A stretch of 64,000 nt of DNA from assembly GCF_018130145.1 (NCBI RefSeq), contig NZ_JAFCMB010000020.1:28200-92199 (forward strand). The letters are read 5' to 3'. Numbering within the stretch: position 1 is the first letter of the stretch; each line of letters opens with the position of its first letter. The position numbers were made by a program, and so were the translations under genes. Positions 45,140 to 54,890 of the stretch are shown piece after piece. The notes beneath the pieces were generated by a model. It was not told the DNA's origin, made no database searches, and was given only the letters and a program-made list of their open reading frames with translations. The DNA comes from Bradyrhizobium sp. AUGA SZCCT0176 (lineage in GTDB: Bacteria > Pseudomonadota > Alphaproteobacteria > Rhizobiales > Xanthobacteraceae).

Positions 45140-46233
45140 TAAATGCCCATATCGTCGTCGGGGCGAGGCCCAACTTCATGAAAGTCGCGCCGCTTTTTCG
45201 CGCGATGTCGCACGAGAACTGGATCAAGCCGGCGCTCATCCACACCGGTCAACACTACTCCGAGAACATGTCGGACGCCTTTTTTTCCGACCTTGGCCTG
45301 CCGCCGCCCGCCTTCAATCTCGGTGCACGCGGCGAAACCCATGCGCGGTCTACTGCCGCGATCATGGTTGCCTATGAAGACCTGCTCCTCGCCGGCAAAC
45401 CGGACTGGGTGATCGTCGTGGGCGACGTCAATTCGACCCTGGCAGCCGCGCTTGCTGCAAAGAAGCTGAATCTTCCGGTCGCGCATCTGGAAGCCGGGCT
45501 GCGCAATTTCGACCGCACGCTTCCGGAAGAGATCAACCGTATCGTCACCGACAGCATCAGCGACCTGTTGTGGGCCCCGTCCGAGGATGCCAGCGACAAT
45601 CTCAAGCGGGAGGGCATCGACCCCTCCAAGATCGACCTCGTCGGCAATATCATGATCGACAGCTATCTCATGCTGAAAGACACGATATCGCGGGCGTCTA
45701 CCGCCCGGCGTATCGGCGTTACCGAAGAGAAATACGTGGTCGTCACGCTGCATCGTCCCGCCAACGTCGACGACACCGTTATGCTGACGCGGATAGCTGA
45801 TGCGCTTCAACAACTCGCGGCCTCGACCAATATTGTGTTTCCGGTGCATCCGCGCACCCGCGCGAAACTGGAAGCGGCAGATCTGATCGGGCGACTGCAA
45901 CACCCCAACATTCGCCTGATCGAACCCATGGGTTATGTCGACTTTATGAGTCTCGTCTTCAGTTCGGCACTGGTGATCACGGATTCCGGCGGCATCCAGG
46001 AAGAGACGTCATTCATCGGTATCCCCTGCCTGACGCTGAGGAGCAACACCGAACGCCCTGTAACGATCACCCACGGCACCAATCAGCTTGTGACTCCCGA
46101 GACCCTGCTGGGCGCAGCAACAGCTGCGATGGGCGCGGGGCCACGGCGTCCCTCCAACATCCCGCTTTGGGATGGCCATACCGCGTCGCGCGTGGTTGCC
46201 AGCCTTGCCCGGCATTGCGGGGTAAAACCGTAG
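45136..46233 (+). CDS. wecB: UDP-N-acetylglucosamine 2-epimerase (non-hydrolysing)
   Basis: 365 residues, usual for WecB. IVVGARPNFMKVAPL at the N terminus, HTGQHYSENMSDAFF, VVGDVNSTLAAALAA, VAHLEAGLRNFDRTLPEEIN and the late TDSGGIQEETSFIGIPCLTL with its glutamate motif are all present. It converts UDP-GlcNAc to UDP-ManNAc, the precursor of ManNAcA, which would need a dehydrogenase of the type at 16825. Last gene of the wzm-led chain of overlaps. A 148-base gap follows before the O-antigen ligase/polymerase gene, holding a 10-base palindrome. Confidence 0.96.
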   Translation: MINAHIVVGARPNFMKVAPLFRAMSHENWIKPALIHTGQHYSENMSDAFFSDLGLPPPAFNLGARGETHARSTAAIMVAYEDLLLAGKPDWVIVVGDVNSTLAAALAAKKLNLPVAHLEAGLRNFDRTLPEEINRIVTDSISDLLWAPSEDASDNLKREGIDPSKIDLVGNIMIDSYLMLKDTISRASTARRIGVTEEKYVVVTLHRPANVDDTVMLTRIADALQQLAASTNIVFPVHPRTRAKLEAADLIGRLQHPNIRLIEPMGYVDFMSLVFSSALVITDSGGIQEETSFIGIPCLTLRSNTERPVTITHGTNQLVTPETLLGAATAAMGAGPRRPSNIPLWDGHTASRVVASLARHCGVKP

Positions 46234-46290
46234 CCGGGGAACAGCGCATCCCGGATGCGGCTGCCAGAATGACATCGTTGGCGCGACGAC

Positions 46291-46300
46291 ATGACGTCAT
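46291..46300. promoter_or_regulatory. 10-base palindrome upstream of the ligase/polymerase gene
   Basis: ATGACGTCAT is a perfect palindrome located 81 bases before the 46382 ATG. Outside that core the symmetry stops. A short match of this size can arise by chance, and no promoter elements are visible beside it. Confidence 0.25.
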
Positions 46301-46381
46301 CATCGAACTTGCCGAAAGCGCAAGAAGGGCCGAACAACACTTGAGTTTTCGTATCTCAAATAATTACTGAGACCGCTCCCC

Positions 46382-47704
46382 ATGTTGGTTAACTACAATA
46401 CACGCCGGTTTACGGAAGTGACGGCGGCAATTGTTACGACGGCGGCATTCGCAAAAACGTTCATTCCGTTTTATCTGGTCGGCTCGACACCCATTTTTGC
46501 CGCAACATGCGCGATCGGTGCGACGTTCGTCGCCGCCCGTTGGCGCGCACTAGGCGATATGGCAGGCTCGGTCCGTGACCTTCTTCTGATTCTGATAACC
46601 TTCTATGGTCTGGTGACCATCAATTTCCTGGTTCAATCCCGGTCGGCCGTTCCGATAACCCACCTGATCGGGATCCTGAGTTTCCATGGACTATTCTTGA
46701 TTTTTGGCTTCGCAGCCGCGCGCGCCCTGAACGCAGTTCTTTTGACGCTGCTTGGCGCCGCGGCCATATATTTGATGGTGATCGCCCAATACGCCGTCCG
46801 ATCCGGCGACCTCATGCAGGGCGGCGTCATTCATGACGTATTTGGTGTCGGCAGCGCGGATATTTATCTCGCCCTGCACCAGAACATTGGGCAAGTACTC
46901 GGGGCGGCCGCGATTGCCGCGCTCGGACTGAGCCGTCATCGAACGATACGAATTGTCGCCGTGGTGGCGTTGCCGTTTGCCTTGGCTTTCTTGTTTCACA
47001 TCGCCGCCAGAGGGGCGCTCATTGCGCTCGTTTGCAGTCTCGCTTTTTTCGCCGCTGCGGAGTTGTGGGTTCGTTCAAGAAAGCATGCTCTGGTCGGCTT
47101 GACGCTGGCGATGATCACCGTCGCGGCGGCATCGGGTTGGTTCTATCAGCGGGCATTTCAGGGCCAGAACGTCGACCCCAAGGCCGGCGACGCGATTTCC
47201 CGCACCATTCGGGAAATTCAGGATCCGAATCCGGGCTTCCGCATGCAGATCTGGGCACGGACGGCGAACAGCATAGTGGCGGAACCTGATCGGCTGCTGT
47301 TCGGTCGCGGGATCGGCATGTTCCCGGTGAATGAAGGAATTGGCGCACCCGATTGGCTGCTGCGCAAGGCTGAAGGATCCAAGCATTACCCCCACAATGT
47401 GTACCTCGAAATGCTCTATGAAACGGGGATTGCCGGCCTGTTGCTCTTCACCATTCTCACCCTGTTGCCAATCGGCATTTCCCTGAATTTCTGGCGCGCG
47501 TTGTCGGTCTCGGAAAAATCCGCTGTGTCTCTGTATATATTCAGCCTGGTAAGCTCCGAACTTTCCGGCGCCTTCGCGTTCTCCTACGCTTTTCAGTTCT
47601 TCCTCGCACTTGTGGTGGGAGTTATCGCCCTGAAACGCATGGACAAGGCATCGGCTTCAAATCGGCCACCTCCCCGGCAGCAGGCCCATATCTCGGCACT
47701 CTGA
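46382..47704 (+). CDS. O-antigen ligase/polymerase family membrane protein
   Basis: 440 residues, about ten to twelve helices. The long periplasmic loop has GFRMQIWARTANSIVAEPDR, LLFGRGIGMFP and KHYPHNVYLEMLYETGIAGL; the PHNxYLExxxxxG pattern with its His is the Wzy_C/WaaL family signature. It may polymerise repeat units or ligate glycan to lipid A-core. ABC-exported O-antigens do not need a Wzy polymerase, and a second family member is encoded at 51000, so one of the two could serve another polymer (EPS). Starts 148 bases after wecB and 172 bases before the next gene. Confidence 0.9.
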   Translation: MLVNYNTRRFTEVTAAIVTTAAFAKTFIPFYLVGSTPIFAATCAIGATFVAARWRALGDMAGSVRDLLLILITFYGLVTINFLVQSRSAVPITHLIGILSFHGLFLIFGFAAARALNAVLLTLLGAAAIYLMVIAQYAVRSGDLMQGGVIHDVFGVGSADIYLALHQNIGQVLGAAAIAALGLSRHRTIRIVAVVALPFALAFLFHIAARGALIALVCSLAFFAAAELWVRSRKHALVGLTLAMITVAAASGWFYQRAFQGQNVDPKAGDAISRTIREIQDPNPGFRMQIWARTANSIVAEPDRLLFGRGIGMFPVNEGIGAPDWLLRKAEGSKHYPHNVYLEMLYETGIAGLLLFTILTLLPIGISLNFWRALSVSEKSAVSLYIFSLVSSELSGAFAFSYAFQFFLALVVGVIALKRMDKASASNRPPPRQQAHISAL

Positions 47705-47876
47705 ACGCATGCGTGGTCTCGGTGGTTCGACCAGCGACGCTTGCGTCATCGAAAATCGCCTGAATTTGTCGCGTCGCCTTCTATCCGATACCCCCTTTGA
47801 AATTCATATTCTCCTGGCCCGGCTCACCTGCTAGGTCATCGATACCGAAAATCGGACAATCGCCAGTTATGCTCCT

Positions 47877-48908
47877 ATGACCGTCCTTGCACTAACCACA
47901 TCGCTGGCAATCGCGGCCACGGCCGCGGTGATATGTGCAATGCTGATTGTGGCGCTGCGTCCCCTGCTGCAGCGCTACGCGCTCGCAAGGCCGAATGCGC
48001 GATCGTCGCATGTAACGCCGACGCCCCAGGGCGGGGGGTTGGCCGTCATTGCCGCGACCGCCATCGGCGCGGCATTGACAGTTTTGTCCGGCTCGACCGC
48101 TTCAGGAACGGCCATTCTGATCGTGCTTGCTGCAGCTTTCTGCCTCGCTGCCGTAGGCATGGTCGACGATCTTCGCCCGATCCCGGTGATTCCCCGCCTG
48201 ACGCTTCAACTGGCCGTGGTCGTGGTGCTGTTCACGGCCCTTCCGCCACAAATCCGAATCTTCGAGATCATCCCCGTTGCGATCGAGCGGGCATTCATCG
48301 TGCTGGGGATGCTCTGGTTCATCAATCTCGTCAATTTCATGGACGGTCTTGACTGGATGACGGTTGCCGAGATGGTTCCGTTGACTGTCGCGCTCGGTGT
48401 GATCGCGCTGCTGGGTGAGGCTCCTGCGGACATCCTGCCGATCGCGCTGGGGCTTGCCGGCGCCCTGTTGGGATTCGCGCCGTTCAACCGGCCCGTGGCC
48501 AAACTGTTCCTCGGCGACGTTGGCAGCCTGCCGATCGGCCTGCTCACCGGCTGGTGCCTGCTTGAACTGGCATCCCGTCAACACCTCGCCGCAGCCATTT
48601 TGCTTCCACTGTATTATCTGTCCGATGCGACCATCACCTTGTTTTGGCGACTGGCCAAAGGCGAACGCTTCTGGGACGCGCATCGATCGCACTTCTATCA
48701 GCGAGCGACGGATAACGGGTTCAGCGTCACGCAGGTCGTCGCCCGCGTTTTCCTGCTCAACCTCGCCTTGGCTGGCCTTGCGATGGCGACGATCGCGGCC
48801 TCCTCAAGAAGCATCGATCTGACGATGCTGGCGCTTGGAGCTTTCGGTGTTGCGGCCGTCTTGTTTCAGTTTTCGCAGGCGCGCGTTGCGCAGACAGACC
48901 AGCGCTAG
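47877..48908 (+). CDS. Undecaprenyl-phosphate sugar-1-phosphate transferase (WbpL/WecA-like)
   Basis: 343 residues, eleven-helix PNPT protein. Hallmarks: SSHVTPTPQGGGLAV, VGMVDDLRPIPV, NLVNFMDGLDWM, KLFLGDVGSLPIGLL and the cytoplasmic-loop HRSHFYQRA. It transfers GlcNAc-1-P or a derivative (QuiNAc-, FucNAc-1-P in the WbpL/WreU branch) to undecaprenyl phosphate and starts the glycan. It faces the WbpM-like dehydratase gene tail to tail with a 3-base gap; WbpL and WbpM cooperate in Pseudomonas, and WreU/WreV form a similar pair in Rhizobium etli. Donor specificity needs testing. Confidence 0.93.
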   Translation: MTVLALTTSLAIAATAAVICAMLIVALRPLLQRYALARPNARSSHVTPTPQGGGLAVIAATAIGAALTVLSGSTASGTAILIVLAAAFCLAAVGMVDDLRPIPVIPRLTLQLAVVVVLFTALPPQIRIFEIIPVAIERAFIVLGMLWFINLVNFMDGLDWMTVAEMVPLTVALGVIALLGEAPADILPIALGLAGALLGFAPFNRPVAKLFLGDVGSLPIGLLTGWCLLELASRQHLAAAILLPLYYLSDATITLFWRLAKGERFWDAHRSHFYQRATDNGFSVTQVVARVFLLNLALAGLAMATIAASSRSIDLTMLALGAFGVAAVLFQFSQARVAQTDQR

Positions 48909-48911
48909 CGG

Positions 48912-50846
48912 TCAAGCCACGGTCGATCCGAATTCGGGAACCGCGTCCTTGAGCACCGCCCTGATGGTGGCACGATCGTCTCTTGCAATCGCCTCCTCCA
49001 GTATCGCGAGCCACTTGCGAAGCACCTGCATCGGCGGCTCGTTGGGCTTGGCGGCCATGATGCCGGCCACGCCGATCTCGATGGTCGGTTCCTCGCTGGC
49101 GAACAGGATTTCGTTCAGCCGTTCTCCCGGCCGCATTCCGCTAAAGACGATTTCGATGTCGTAACCGGGCTGCAGGCCGGACAGCCTTATCATGCGCTCG
49201 GCGAGATCGACGATCTTCACCGGTTGTCCCATGTTGAGCACATAGACCGAAACATCGGGACGTGCCGGCGTCATCGCATGCGTCGCGGCCGTGAGCACCA
49301 GATCGCAGGCCTCGCGGATGGTCATGAAGTACCTGACCATGTCGGGATGGGTGACCGTGACCGGACCGCCCGCCTCGATCTGCGCCTTGAACTTCGGCAC
49401 GACAGATCCGTTCGACGCCAGCACGTTGCCGAACCGCACGGAAATCAGCCGCATCCGCGGCTTGCCGTCCGACTGCGTCGCCAGGTCATGGTCCAGCGCC
49501 TGGCAGTACATTTCGGCAAAGCGCTTGGTCAGGCCCAGCATCGAGACCGGCTCGATCGCCTTGTCGGTCGAAATCATCACCATCGCCTTGGCGCCGGCGG
49601 CCAGCGCTGCGTCGGCAACATTGACCGAGCCGAAGATGTTGGTCTTGACCCCCTCGCTCCAGTCGCGTTCGAGGATCGGCACATGCTTGAGCGCGGCGGC
49701 GTGGAACACGATATCCGGCTTGAACTCGCTCATCAGGCGCATGATCCGCTCGCGATCCCGGATATCGGCGATCCGGCCGTCGATCTGCGCAGCGGTCCCG
49801 CTCTCGACCAGCGATTCGGTGATCGCATAGAGCGCCGGTTCCGAATGCTCGATCACCAGCAGCCGTGCGGCGCCGAACGTCGTCACGCGTTCGCAAATTT
49901 CCGAACCGATCGACCCGCCGCCACCGGTCACGATGACGGATTTGCCCTTCACCAGGGTTTCGAGACGCGCGTAGTCGATGGTCTCGCTCGGACGCAGCAG
50001 CAGGTCCTCGACGGCAACCGTGGTCAGCCGCGGCGTTTCTCCGCTTTCCAGCGACGGCAGCCGGCTGACGATCATGCCGAGCCGGCGGGCGCGCATCAGT
50101 ACCGCCTCGGGCCTCGCTTCCGGCTCGAACGCCGATGGCGCCATCACGAGGCGCGCGATCGGCTTGCCGCGCGCCTCGAAATCGCGAACCACGTCCTCGA
50201 TGTCGTCGATTCCGCCCAGCACGGGAATGTTGCGGATCAACTGCCCGCGATCGGCCGGCGACGGCGACAACACGCCGACCGGCCAGATGCGTTTGACGGC
50301 GCCACTCTCGATAGCGCGCAGCAGAATCTCGGCGTCCGCAGCGCGGCCGACCAGAAGTGCCGGCGAAGCGTTCTCGGCCTTCGCATGAAGTCGCGCGCGC
50401 GTGTAACGAAAATACCGATAGGCGAACCGCAATCCGCTCAGGAAGAACACCTCGAGAAACCAGTAGAGGATGATGGTGATCTTGCCGATAAAGAACGCAC
50501 CCGGCACGTTCGGCGCGACCGGCATGCCAAGGACGTTCGGCGCAACGAACACGTAGTCGAGCACCACGAGCGCGAGCGTCAGGATCGTCGCCGCGCGCAG
50601 GATGTTCAACGCATCCGGCAGCGAAATGAACCGCCATTTCGTCGTGGTGAGATGGGAGAAGTAGCAAACGACAACGCTGAATACGACGAAAAAAGGTAGT
50701 ATGCGCAGCAGCAACGGCAGGCGATCGTAGAACATGTCGCCTTCGAACCGGAGATAGAAGCTGGCAAACAACGCTGCGCCGGTCGCAAGCGCATCATGCG
50801 TTGCGATCAGCAGGTTCCGCAGCGTTAATTGGGAAAGACGCATCAT
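48912..50846 (-). CDS. wbpM: UDP-GlcNAc 4,6-dehydratase (WbpM/FlaA1/CapD family)
   Basis: 644 residues from the ATG at 50846; an upstream TTG at 50858 is less likely. Residues 1-135 hold four membrane helices, then a linker, then the SDR domain with KSVIVTGGGGSIGSEICE near 287. The catalytic region reads STDKAIEPVSMLGLTKRFAE, so Leu stands where the classical SDR Tyr would be, as the WbpM group often replaces it with Met. The product is a 4-keto-6-deoxy UDP-HexNAc for QuiNAc, FucNAc and related sugars. Large integral-membrane form, like WbpM rather than soluble FlaA1. Convergent with the WbpL-like transferase. Confidence 0.92.
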   Translation of the reverse strand: MMRLSQLTLRNLLIATHDALATGAALFASFYLRFEGDMFYDRLPLLLRILPFFVVFSVVVCYFSHLTTTKWRFISLPDALNILRAATILTLALVVLDYVFVAPNVLGMPVAPNVPGAFFIGKITIILYWFLEVFFLSGLRFAYRYFRYTRARLHAKAENASPALLVGRAADAEILLRAIESGAVKRIWPVGVLSPSPADRGQLIRNIPVLGGIDDIEDVVRDFEARGKPIARLVMAPSAFEPEARPEAVLMRARRLGMIVSRLPSLESGETPRLTTVAVEDLLLRPSETIDYARLETLVKGKSVIVTGGGGSIGSEICERVTTFGAARLLVIEHSEPALYAITESLVESGTAAQIDGRIADIRDRERIMRLMSEFKPDIVFHAAALKHVPILERDWSEGVKTNIFGSVNVADAALAAGAKAMVMISTDKAIEPVSMLGLTKRFAEMYCQALDHDLATQSDGKPRMRLISVRFGNVLASNGSVVPKFKAQIEAGGPVTVTHPDMVRYFMTIREACDLVLTAATHAMTPARPDVSVYVLNMGQPVKIVDLAERMIRLSGLQPGYDIEIVFSGMRPGERLNEILFASEEPTIEIGVAGIMAAKPNEPPMQVLRKWLAILEEAIARDDRATIRAVLKDAVPEFGSTVA

Positions 50847-50999
50847 GCTCTTGATCAACTAAACCTGTCCCGCAACGTCAAACCTCGCTGATAGCTCATC
50901 TCGATCACCCAAACCAGCGTTTACGGCCGGTGTTGCTGATCCGGGATTCGCTCAGCCTGTGGACGCCGGCATCGCGCTTCCGCCCCTGGTATCCTTGGC

Positions 51000-52256
51000 C
51001 TAAGTATCCTTGGCCCTCAGTATCATGCCGCCGGCCACTCCGACACCCAGCACGTACATCCAGCCCTCGTGGAAATCGAACAGATGCGAGTTGAACAATG
51101 AGCTGAAGAAGTTCTGCAGGACGACCATGAGGCCGATCCAGGCCACCAGGCCTTCGCCACGAAACAACAGCAGGTGCACCAGCCACATCGCATACAAGAG
51201 GACGACCCCGACGGAACCCCATTGGACCGCGACGTTAAGCGTCTGGTTATGCGGATTTCCGATTACCTCGCCCTGGGCAAGTCCCGCGGGACCGGTGGCG
51301 GCGGCCTCGAACAGCCTCCGCGTCGATCCGGTCCCGTGTCCGATGATCGGCGCCTCGGCAAAAAACCGCAGCGACTTCTCCCAGAATACCAGCCGCAAGC
51401 CGAGCGACGTCGGCTGGTTGAGTTCCTTGTACAACCTGTAATCTCGCGTGAACCTGTCCGTCGTCGCCTGCAACTGGGGCGAGGCGATCCATGCCAGCCC
51501 GCCCAGCACGATCGCGGTCAGGAACAGGATGACGTTGGTCCGCCATTTCAGGTGCATCAGCGCGAATACCGCGAGCATGACCGGCATGGTGACGAGCGCT
51601 GTGCGCGACACGATGACGAACGCCATGTTGGCGAGCAGGCTTGCCGCAATCGAGATCAGCAGCAATGCCTGCCAGAACTTCTTGTCCCGCAACAGTGTGA
51701 TGACGGGATAAGCGAGTACGACCGCGCACAGTGCAAATTCCTGGCTCTGGTCGATGTAGTTCTTGACGAAAATACCACGGTCGGCCCCCTCCGGTTTGAG
51801 CGACAGGCCGGGATATATCAGGACCAGCCAGGACATCACCATCAGCAGCGCGCAGGAGACCAGAAAGGCGACCAACACCCACATGCCGCGCGCCGAGCGT
51901 TCGAAATGATAGAACAGCAGCGGCAGTACAAGGAGCTTCGTTGCGGGACTGAGGGCGTACCTGCGCACGTCCCACGGCGCGTCGGACCAAAGCGTCCCGA
52001 CCAGCGCCAGCAGAAACAGCGCGATCGGTAACGCGCAGATCGGCCGCTTCAGCGATTGCAGAAAAAGCCTCAAATCGAGCGTCGGCGCGACCGCCAGCAG
52101 CCAGATCACAGCAAAGATGCCGACCAGCGAGGTTGACCAGGGCAGCGAGAACGCGATCAGCACCGCGAAAATATCGGCAGCTTTCACCCACCAGGCGGGA
52201 TCGCGCCAAACCGGCAGCGCCTGGCCTCCCGGCGAAGTGGCCGTCTTGGCGTTCAC
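51000..52256 (-). CDS. waaL: O-antigen ligase family membrane protein
   Basis: 418 residues from a GTG that overlaps the hldE TGA (GTGA at 52253-52256). About ten helices. The periplasmic loop includes RDYRLYKELNQPTSLGLRLV, AEAPIIGHGTGSTRRLFE and GNPHNQTLNVAVQWGSVGVV, the PHNxxL His motif of WaaL. Because it is encoded with heptose genes, it is the better candidate for lipid A-core:O-antigen ligase than the protein at 46382. Third gene of the unit hldD, hldE, waaL. 154 bases separate it from the wbpM start downstream. Confidence 0.85.
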   Translation of the reverse strand: MNAKTATSPGGQALPVWRDPAWWVKAADIFAVLIAFSLPWSTSLVGIFAVIWLLAVAPTLDLRLFLQSLKRPICALPIALFLLALVGTLWSDAPWDVRRYALSPATKLLVLPLLFYHFERSARGMWVLVAFLVSCALLMVMSWLVLIYPGLSLKPEGADRGIFVKNYIDQSQEFALCAVVLAYPVITLLRDKKFWQALLLISIAASLLANMAFVIVSRTALVTMPVMLAVFALMHLKWRTNVILFLTAIVLGGLAWIASPQLQATTDRFTRDYRLYKELNQPTSLGLRLVFWEKSLRFFAEAPIIGHGTGSTRRLFEAAATGPAGLAQGEVIGNPHNQTLNVAVQWGSVGVVLLYAMWLVHLLLFRGEGLVAWIGLMVVLQNFFSSLFNSHLFDFHEGWMYVLGVGVAGGMILRAKDT

Positions 52257-53725
52257 GCTGCGCCCCCGCGGGCGCGGTCGACCAGCGAGGTCGTAGAGTG
52301 ACCGGGCAGGATATCGATCAGCAGCACCTCGCCGCCGCAGGCCTCGACGACCTCATAGCCGACGACCTGCTCGCGGGTATAGTCGCCGCCCTTGACCAGC
52401 ACGCTCGGCTTCACGCGCGTGATCAGGTCGATCGGCGTGTCCTCTTCGAAGATCGCGACGAGGTCGACCGCCTCCAGCGCCGCCAGCACCTCGGCGCGCG
52501 CGCGTTCGTCCTGCACCGGGCGCCCCTCGCCCTTCAGCCGCTTGACCGAGGCGTCGCTGTTCAGTCCGACGATCAGGCGGTCGCAGGCGCCGCGCGCCGC
52601 GGTCAGCACTTTCACGTGGCCGGGATGCAGAATGTCGAAACAGCCATTGGTGAAACCGACGCGCAGGCCCTGTTTGCGCCATTCCGCCAGATGAACATCG
52701 AGGTCGCCGCCGGCCGCCACGATTTTTTCCTCGGCCGCCAGCGACGCATGCGGCAGGATTTTTCGCCGCAGTTCAGCCGGCGTGACGACGGCCGCGCCCT
52801 TCTTGCCGACGGCGACGGCGGCCGCCGCGTTCGCCACCCGCAATGCCGTTTCCCAATCGGCGCCCGCGGCCAGCGCCAGCGCCAGCGCCGCCGCCACGGT
52901 GTCACCTGCGCCGGAGAAGTCACGCACCTTGACCGGATGACCCGGCACATGAATCACCTCACCCGCGCGCGGTACCAGCGTCATGCCGCGCTCGCCCTGC
53001 GTTACCAGCACGGCTTCGCAATCCGCCAACTGCATGATTTCCTGCGCGGCGTCGGCAATGCTCTTCTCGGTGTCGACGCGACTGCGAGTCGCCTCCGCGA
53101 ATTCCTTGCGATTGGGCTTGAGCAAGGTCGCGCCGCGATAAATCGCAAGATTGGCGCTCTTGGGATCGACGATCACGCGTTTGCCTAGCTTGCGCGCGGC
53201 GTCGATGACGTTGCGGATCACCCGCGCGGTCAGCACGCCCTTGGCGTAGTCGGACAACAGCACGATGTCGGCGCGCGGCAACAGCGGCAGGATGGCATCG
53301 ATCAGCTTCTGTTCGATTTCGGGGGAAGCCGGTTTGGCTAGTTCCCAATCCGCGCGCAGCATGTGGGTAGAGGAATGCTCGGATACGAAGCGCACCTTGC
53401 GCGTCGTCAACCGTGCCGGATCGCACACCAGCACACTTTCGATCAAGCTTTCCTGTGCCAGTTCGGCCCGCAAGGTCTTGCCGGCGGTATCGTCACCGGT
53501 CAGTCCAACAAAGAGACAACGCGCGCCAAGTGAGGCGATGTTGCGCGCGACATTGCCGGCGCCGCCGATATCGGTTTCGCTGCGCTGGACCGCGATGACA
53601 GGCGCGGGAGCCTCCGGCGAAATCCGGGAGACCTCACCATAGACGAACTCATCGAGCATGAGATCGCCGACGCAGAGGACGGTCTGCCGGGTCATCGCAT
53701 GCGACAGGGCATCAAAATCAAACAT
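52253..53725 (-). CDS. hldE: Bifunctional heptose 7-phosphate kinase / 1-phosphate adenylyltransferase
   Basis: 490 residues. The ribokinase-like N-terminal domain (1-330) has VGDLMLDEFVYGEVSRISPE, IGGAGNVARNIASLG and FSGAGDTVAAALALA with the catalytic Asp. The cytidylyltransferase-like C-terminal domain (345-490) has VGFTNGCFDILHPGHVKVL and GLNSDASVKRLKGEGRP. It phosphorylates D-glycero-D-manno-heptose 7-phosphate and later forms the ADP-heptose. The stop overlaps the ligase start by four bases; hldD lies 20 bases upstream. Confidence 0.97.
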   Translation of the reverse strand: MFDFDALSHAMTRQTVLCVGDLMLDEFVYGEVSRISPEAPAPVIAVQRSETDIGGAGNVARNIASLGARCLFVGLTGDDTAGKTLRAELAQESLIESVLVCDPARLTTRKVRFVSEHSSTHMLRADWELAKPASPEIEQKLIDAILPLLPRADIVLLSDYAKGVLTARVIRNVIDAARKLGKRVIVDPKSANLAIYRGATLLKPNRKEFAEATRSRVDTEKSIADAAQEIMQLADCEAVLVTQGERGMTLVPRAGEVIHVPGHPVKVRDFSGAGDTVAAALALALAAGADWETALRVANAAAAVAVGKKGAAVVTPAELRRKILPHASLAAEEKIVAAGGDLDVHLAEWRKQGLRVGFTNGCFDILHPGHVKVLTAARGACDRLIVGLNSDASVKRLKGEGRPVQDERARAEVLAALEAVDLVAIFEEDTPIDLITRVKPSVLVKGGDYTREQVVGYEVVEACGGEVLLIDILPGHSTTSLVDRARGGAA

Positions 53726-53745
53726 ATGGTCTTACCTGTGGCCCG

Positions 53746-54726
53746 TCAGCGGAAGCGATCGGCGCGGTCGAGGAAACCCTTCACGTAGGCGTCGACCGCG
53801 TCTTCCAGCGCCGTGAAGCCACCGTTATATCCGGCGTGCTGCAGCCGATCGACTTCGCTCTGGGTGAAATATTGATAGCTGCCGCGAATCTGTTCGGGCA
53901 TGTCGATATACTCAATGTTCGGTTTGGCGCCGAGCGCGGCATAGGCTGATAGCATCAGGTCGCGAAAGCTACGCGCGGTGCCGGTTCCGACGTTGAACAG
54001 ACCGCTGACACCGGGCGTCGCCAGCAGCCAAATCATCACGCGAACGACGTCGTCGACATAGATGAAATCGCGGCGCTGATCGCCGTCCGCAATCCCCTCG
54101 CGATGCGACTTGAACAGCTGCACGGGGCGACCGGCCTTGACGTCGTCGAAGCGCCGCGCCAGCACGCTCATCATCGTGCCTTTATGATATTCATTGGGCC
54201 CGAACACGTTGAAGAATTTTAGCCCGGCCCATTGCGGCGGCAACCGCTCGCCGCGCGCGGCGCGTTCGGCCACCGCCATGTCGAACAGATGCTTGCTCCA
54301 GCCGTACAGATTCATCGGCCGCAGCTTTCTCAGGTTTTCCACGGACTGGTCGTCGCGAAAGCCTCGCTCGCCGTCGCCATAGGTCGCCGCAGAGGACGCA
54401 TAGATCAGCGGCGTCGCATTCGCGGTGCACCAGTCGAGCAGCCGCATCGACAGCCGGAAATTGGTTTCGATGACGAGATCGCCGTCGGTTGCGGTCGTCT
54501 CGGAAATGGCCCCGAGATGGATCACGGCCTCTAGCCGCCGGCCCTTCAGCCAGTCCGTCAGTTCCGCCGGCGGGACGAAGTCGGCAAGCTGGCGCTTGGC
54601 GAGATTATGCCATTTGCCGTCATGGCCCAGGATGTCGCACACGGCCACGTCGGTGCGGCCCGCGTCGTTCAACGCGGCCACGACGTTCGATCCGATAAAA
54701 CCGGCGCCCCCGGTCACCAGTAACAT
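53746..54726 (-). CDS. hldD: ADP-L-glycero-D-manno-heptose 6-epimerase
   Basis: 326 residues. LVTGGAGFIGSNVVAAL, YASSAATYGDGERGFRDDQ, LYGWSKHLFDMAV and the family-specific WAGLKFFNVFGPNEYHKG are all present, including the active-site YxxxK. It inverts C6 of ADP-D,D-heptose to the L,D form used by heptosyltransferases. First gene of the minus-strand core unit. Divergent from waaF across 164 bases. Confidence 0.97.
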   Translation of the reverse strand: MLLVTGGAGFIGSNVVAALNDAGRTDVAVCDILGHDGKWHNLAKRQLADFVPPAELTDWLKGRRLEAVIHLGAISETTATDGDLVIETNFRLSMRLLDWCTANATPLIYASSAATYGDGERGFRDDQSVENLRKLRPMNLYGWSKHLFDMAVAERAARGERLPPQWAGLKFFNVFGPNEYHKGTMMSVLARRFDDVKAGRPVQLFKSHREGIADGDQRRDFIYVDDVVRVMIWLLATPGVSGLFNVGTGTARSFRDLMLSAYAALGAKPNIEYIDMPEQIRGSYQYFTQSEVDRLQHAGYNGGFTALEDAVDAYVKGFLDRADRFR

Positions 54727-54890
54727 GCCATCCCCTGCCGTGATTGTGCGGCGCCAGCTTTGCCTCAGACGCGCCCGGCAGGCAACTTTGGTTGTGGGCC
54801 TTGGTGAAGACCGCCGGGTGCGGCTTTACCTGCCGGTTAGGAGCGGTTACCTCCGGAGCCGGAAAAGGCCGGGCGCCAGACGCATAAGAC

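Noticed and set aside
44872..45903. 343-residue minus-strand frame
   Set aside because: Covers parts of two real plus-strand genes (GT4-like and wecB) in antisense; no independent start signal.
49224..50699. 491-residue plus-strand frame
   Set aside because: Antisense to the WbpM-like gene; composition (Arg, His, Asp) and lack of motifs mark it as a shadow.
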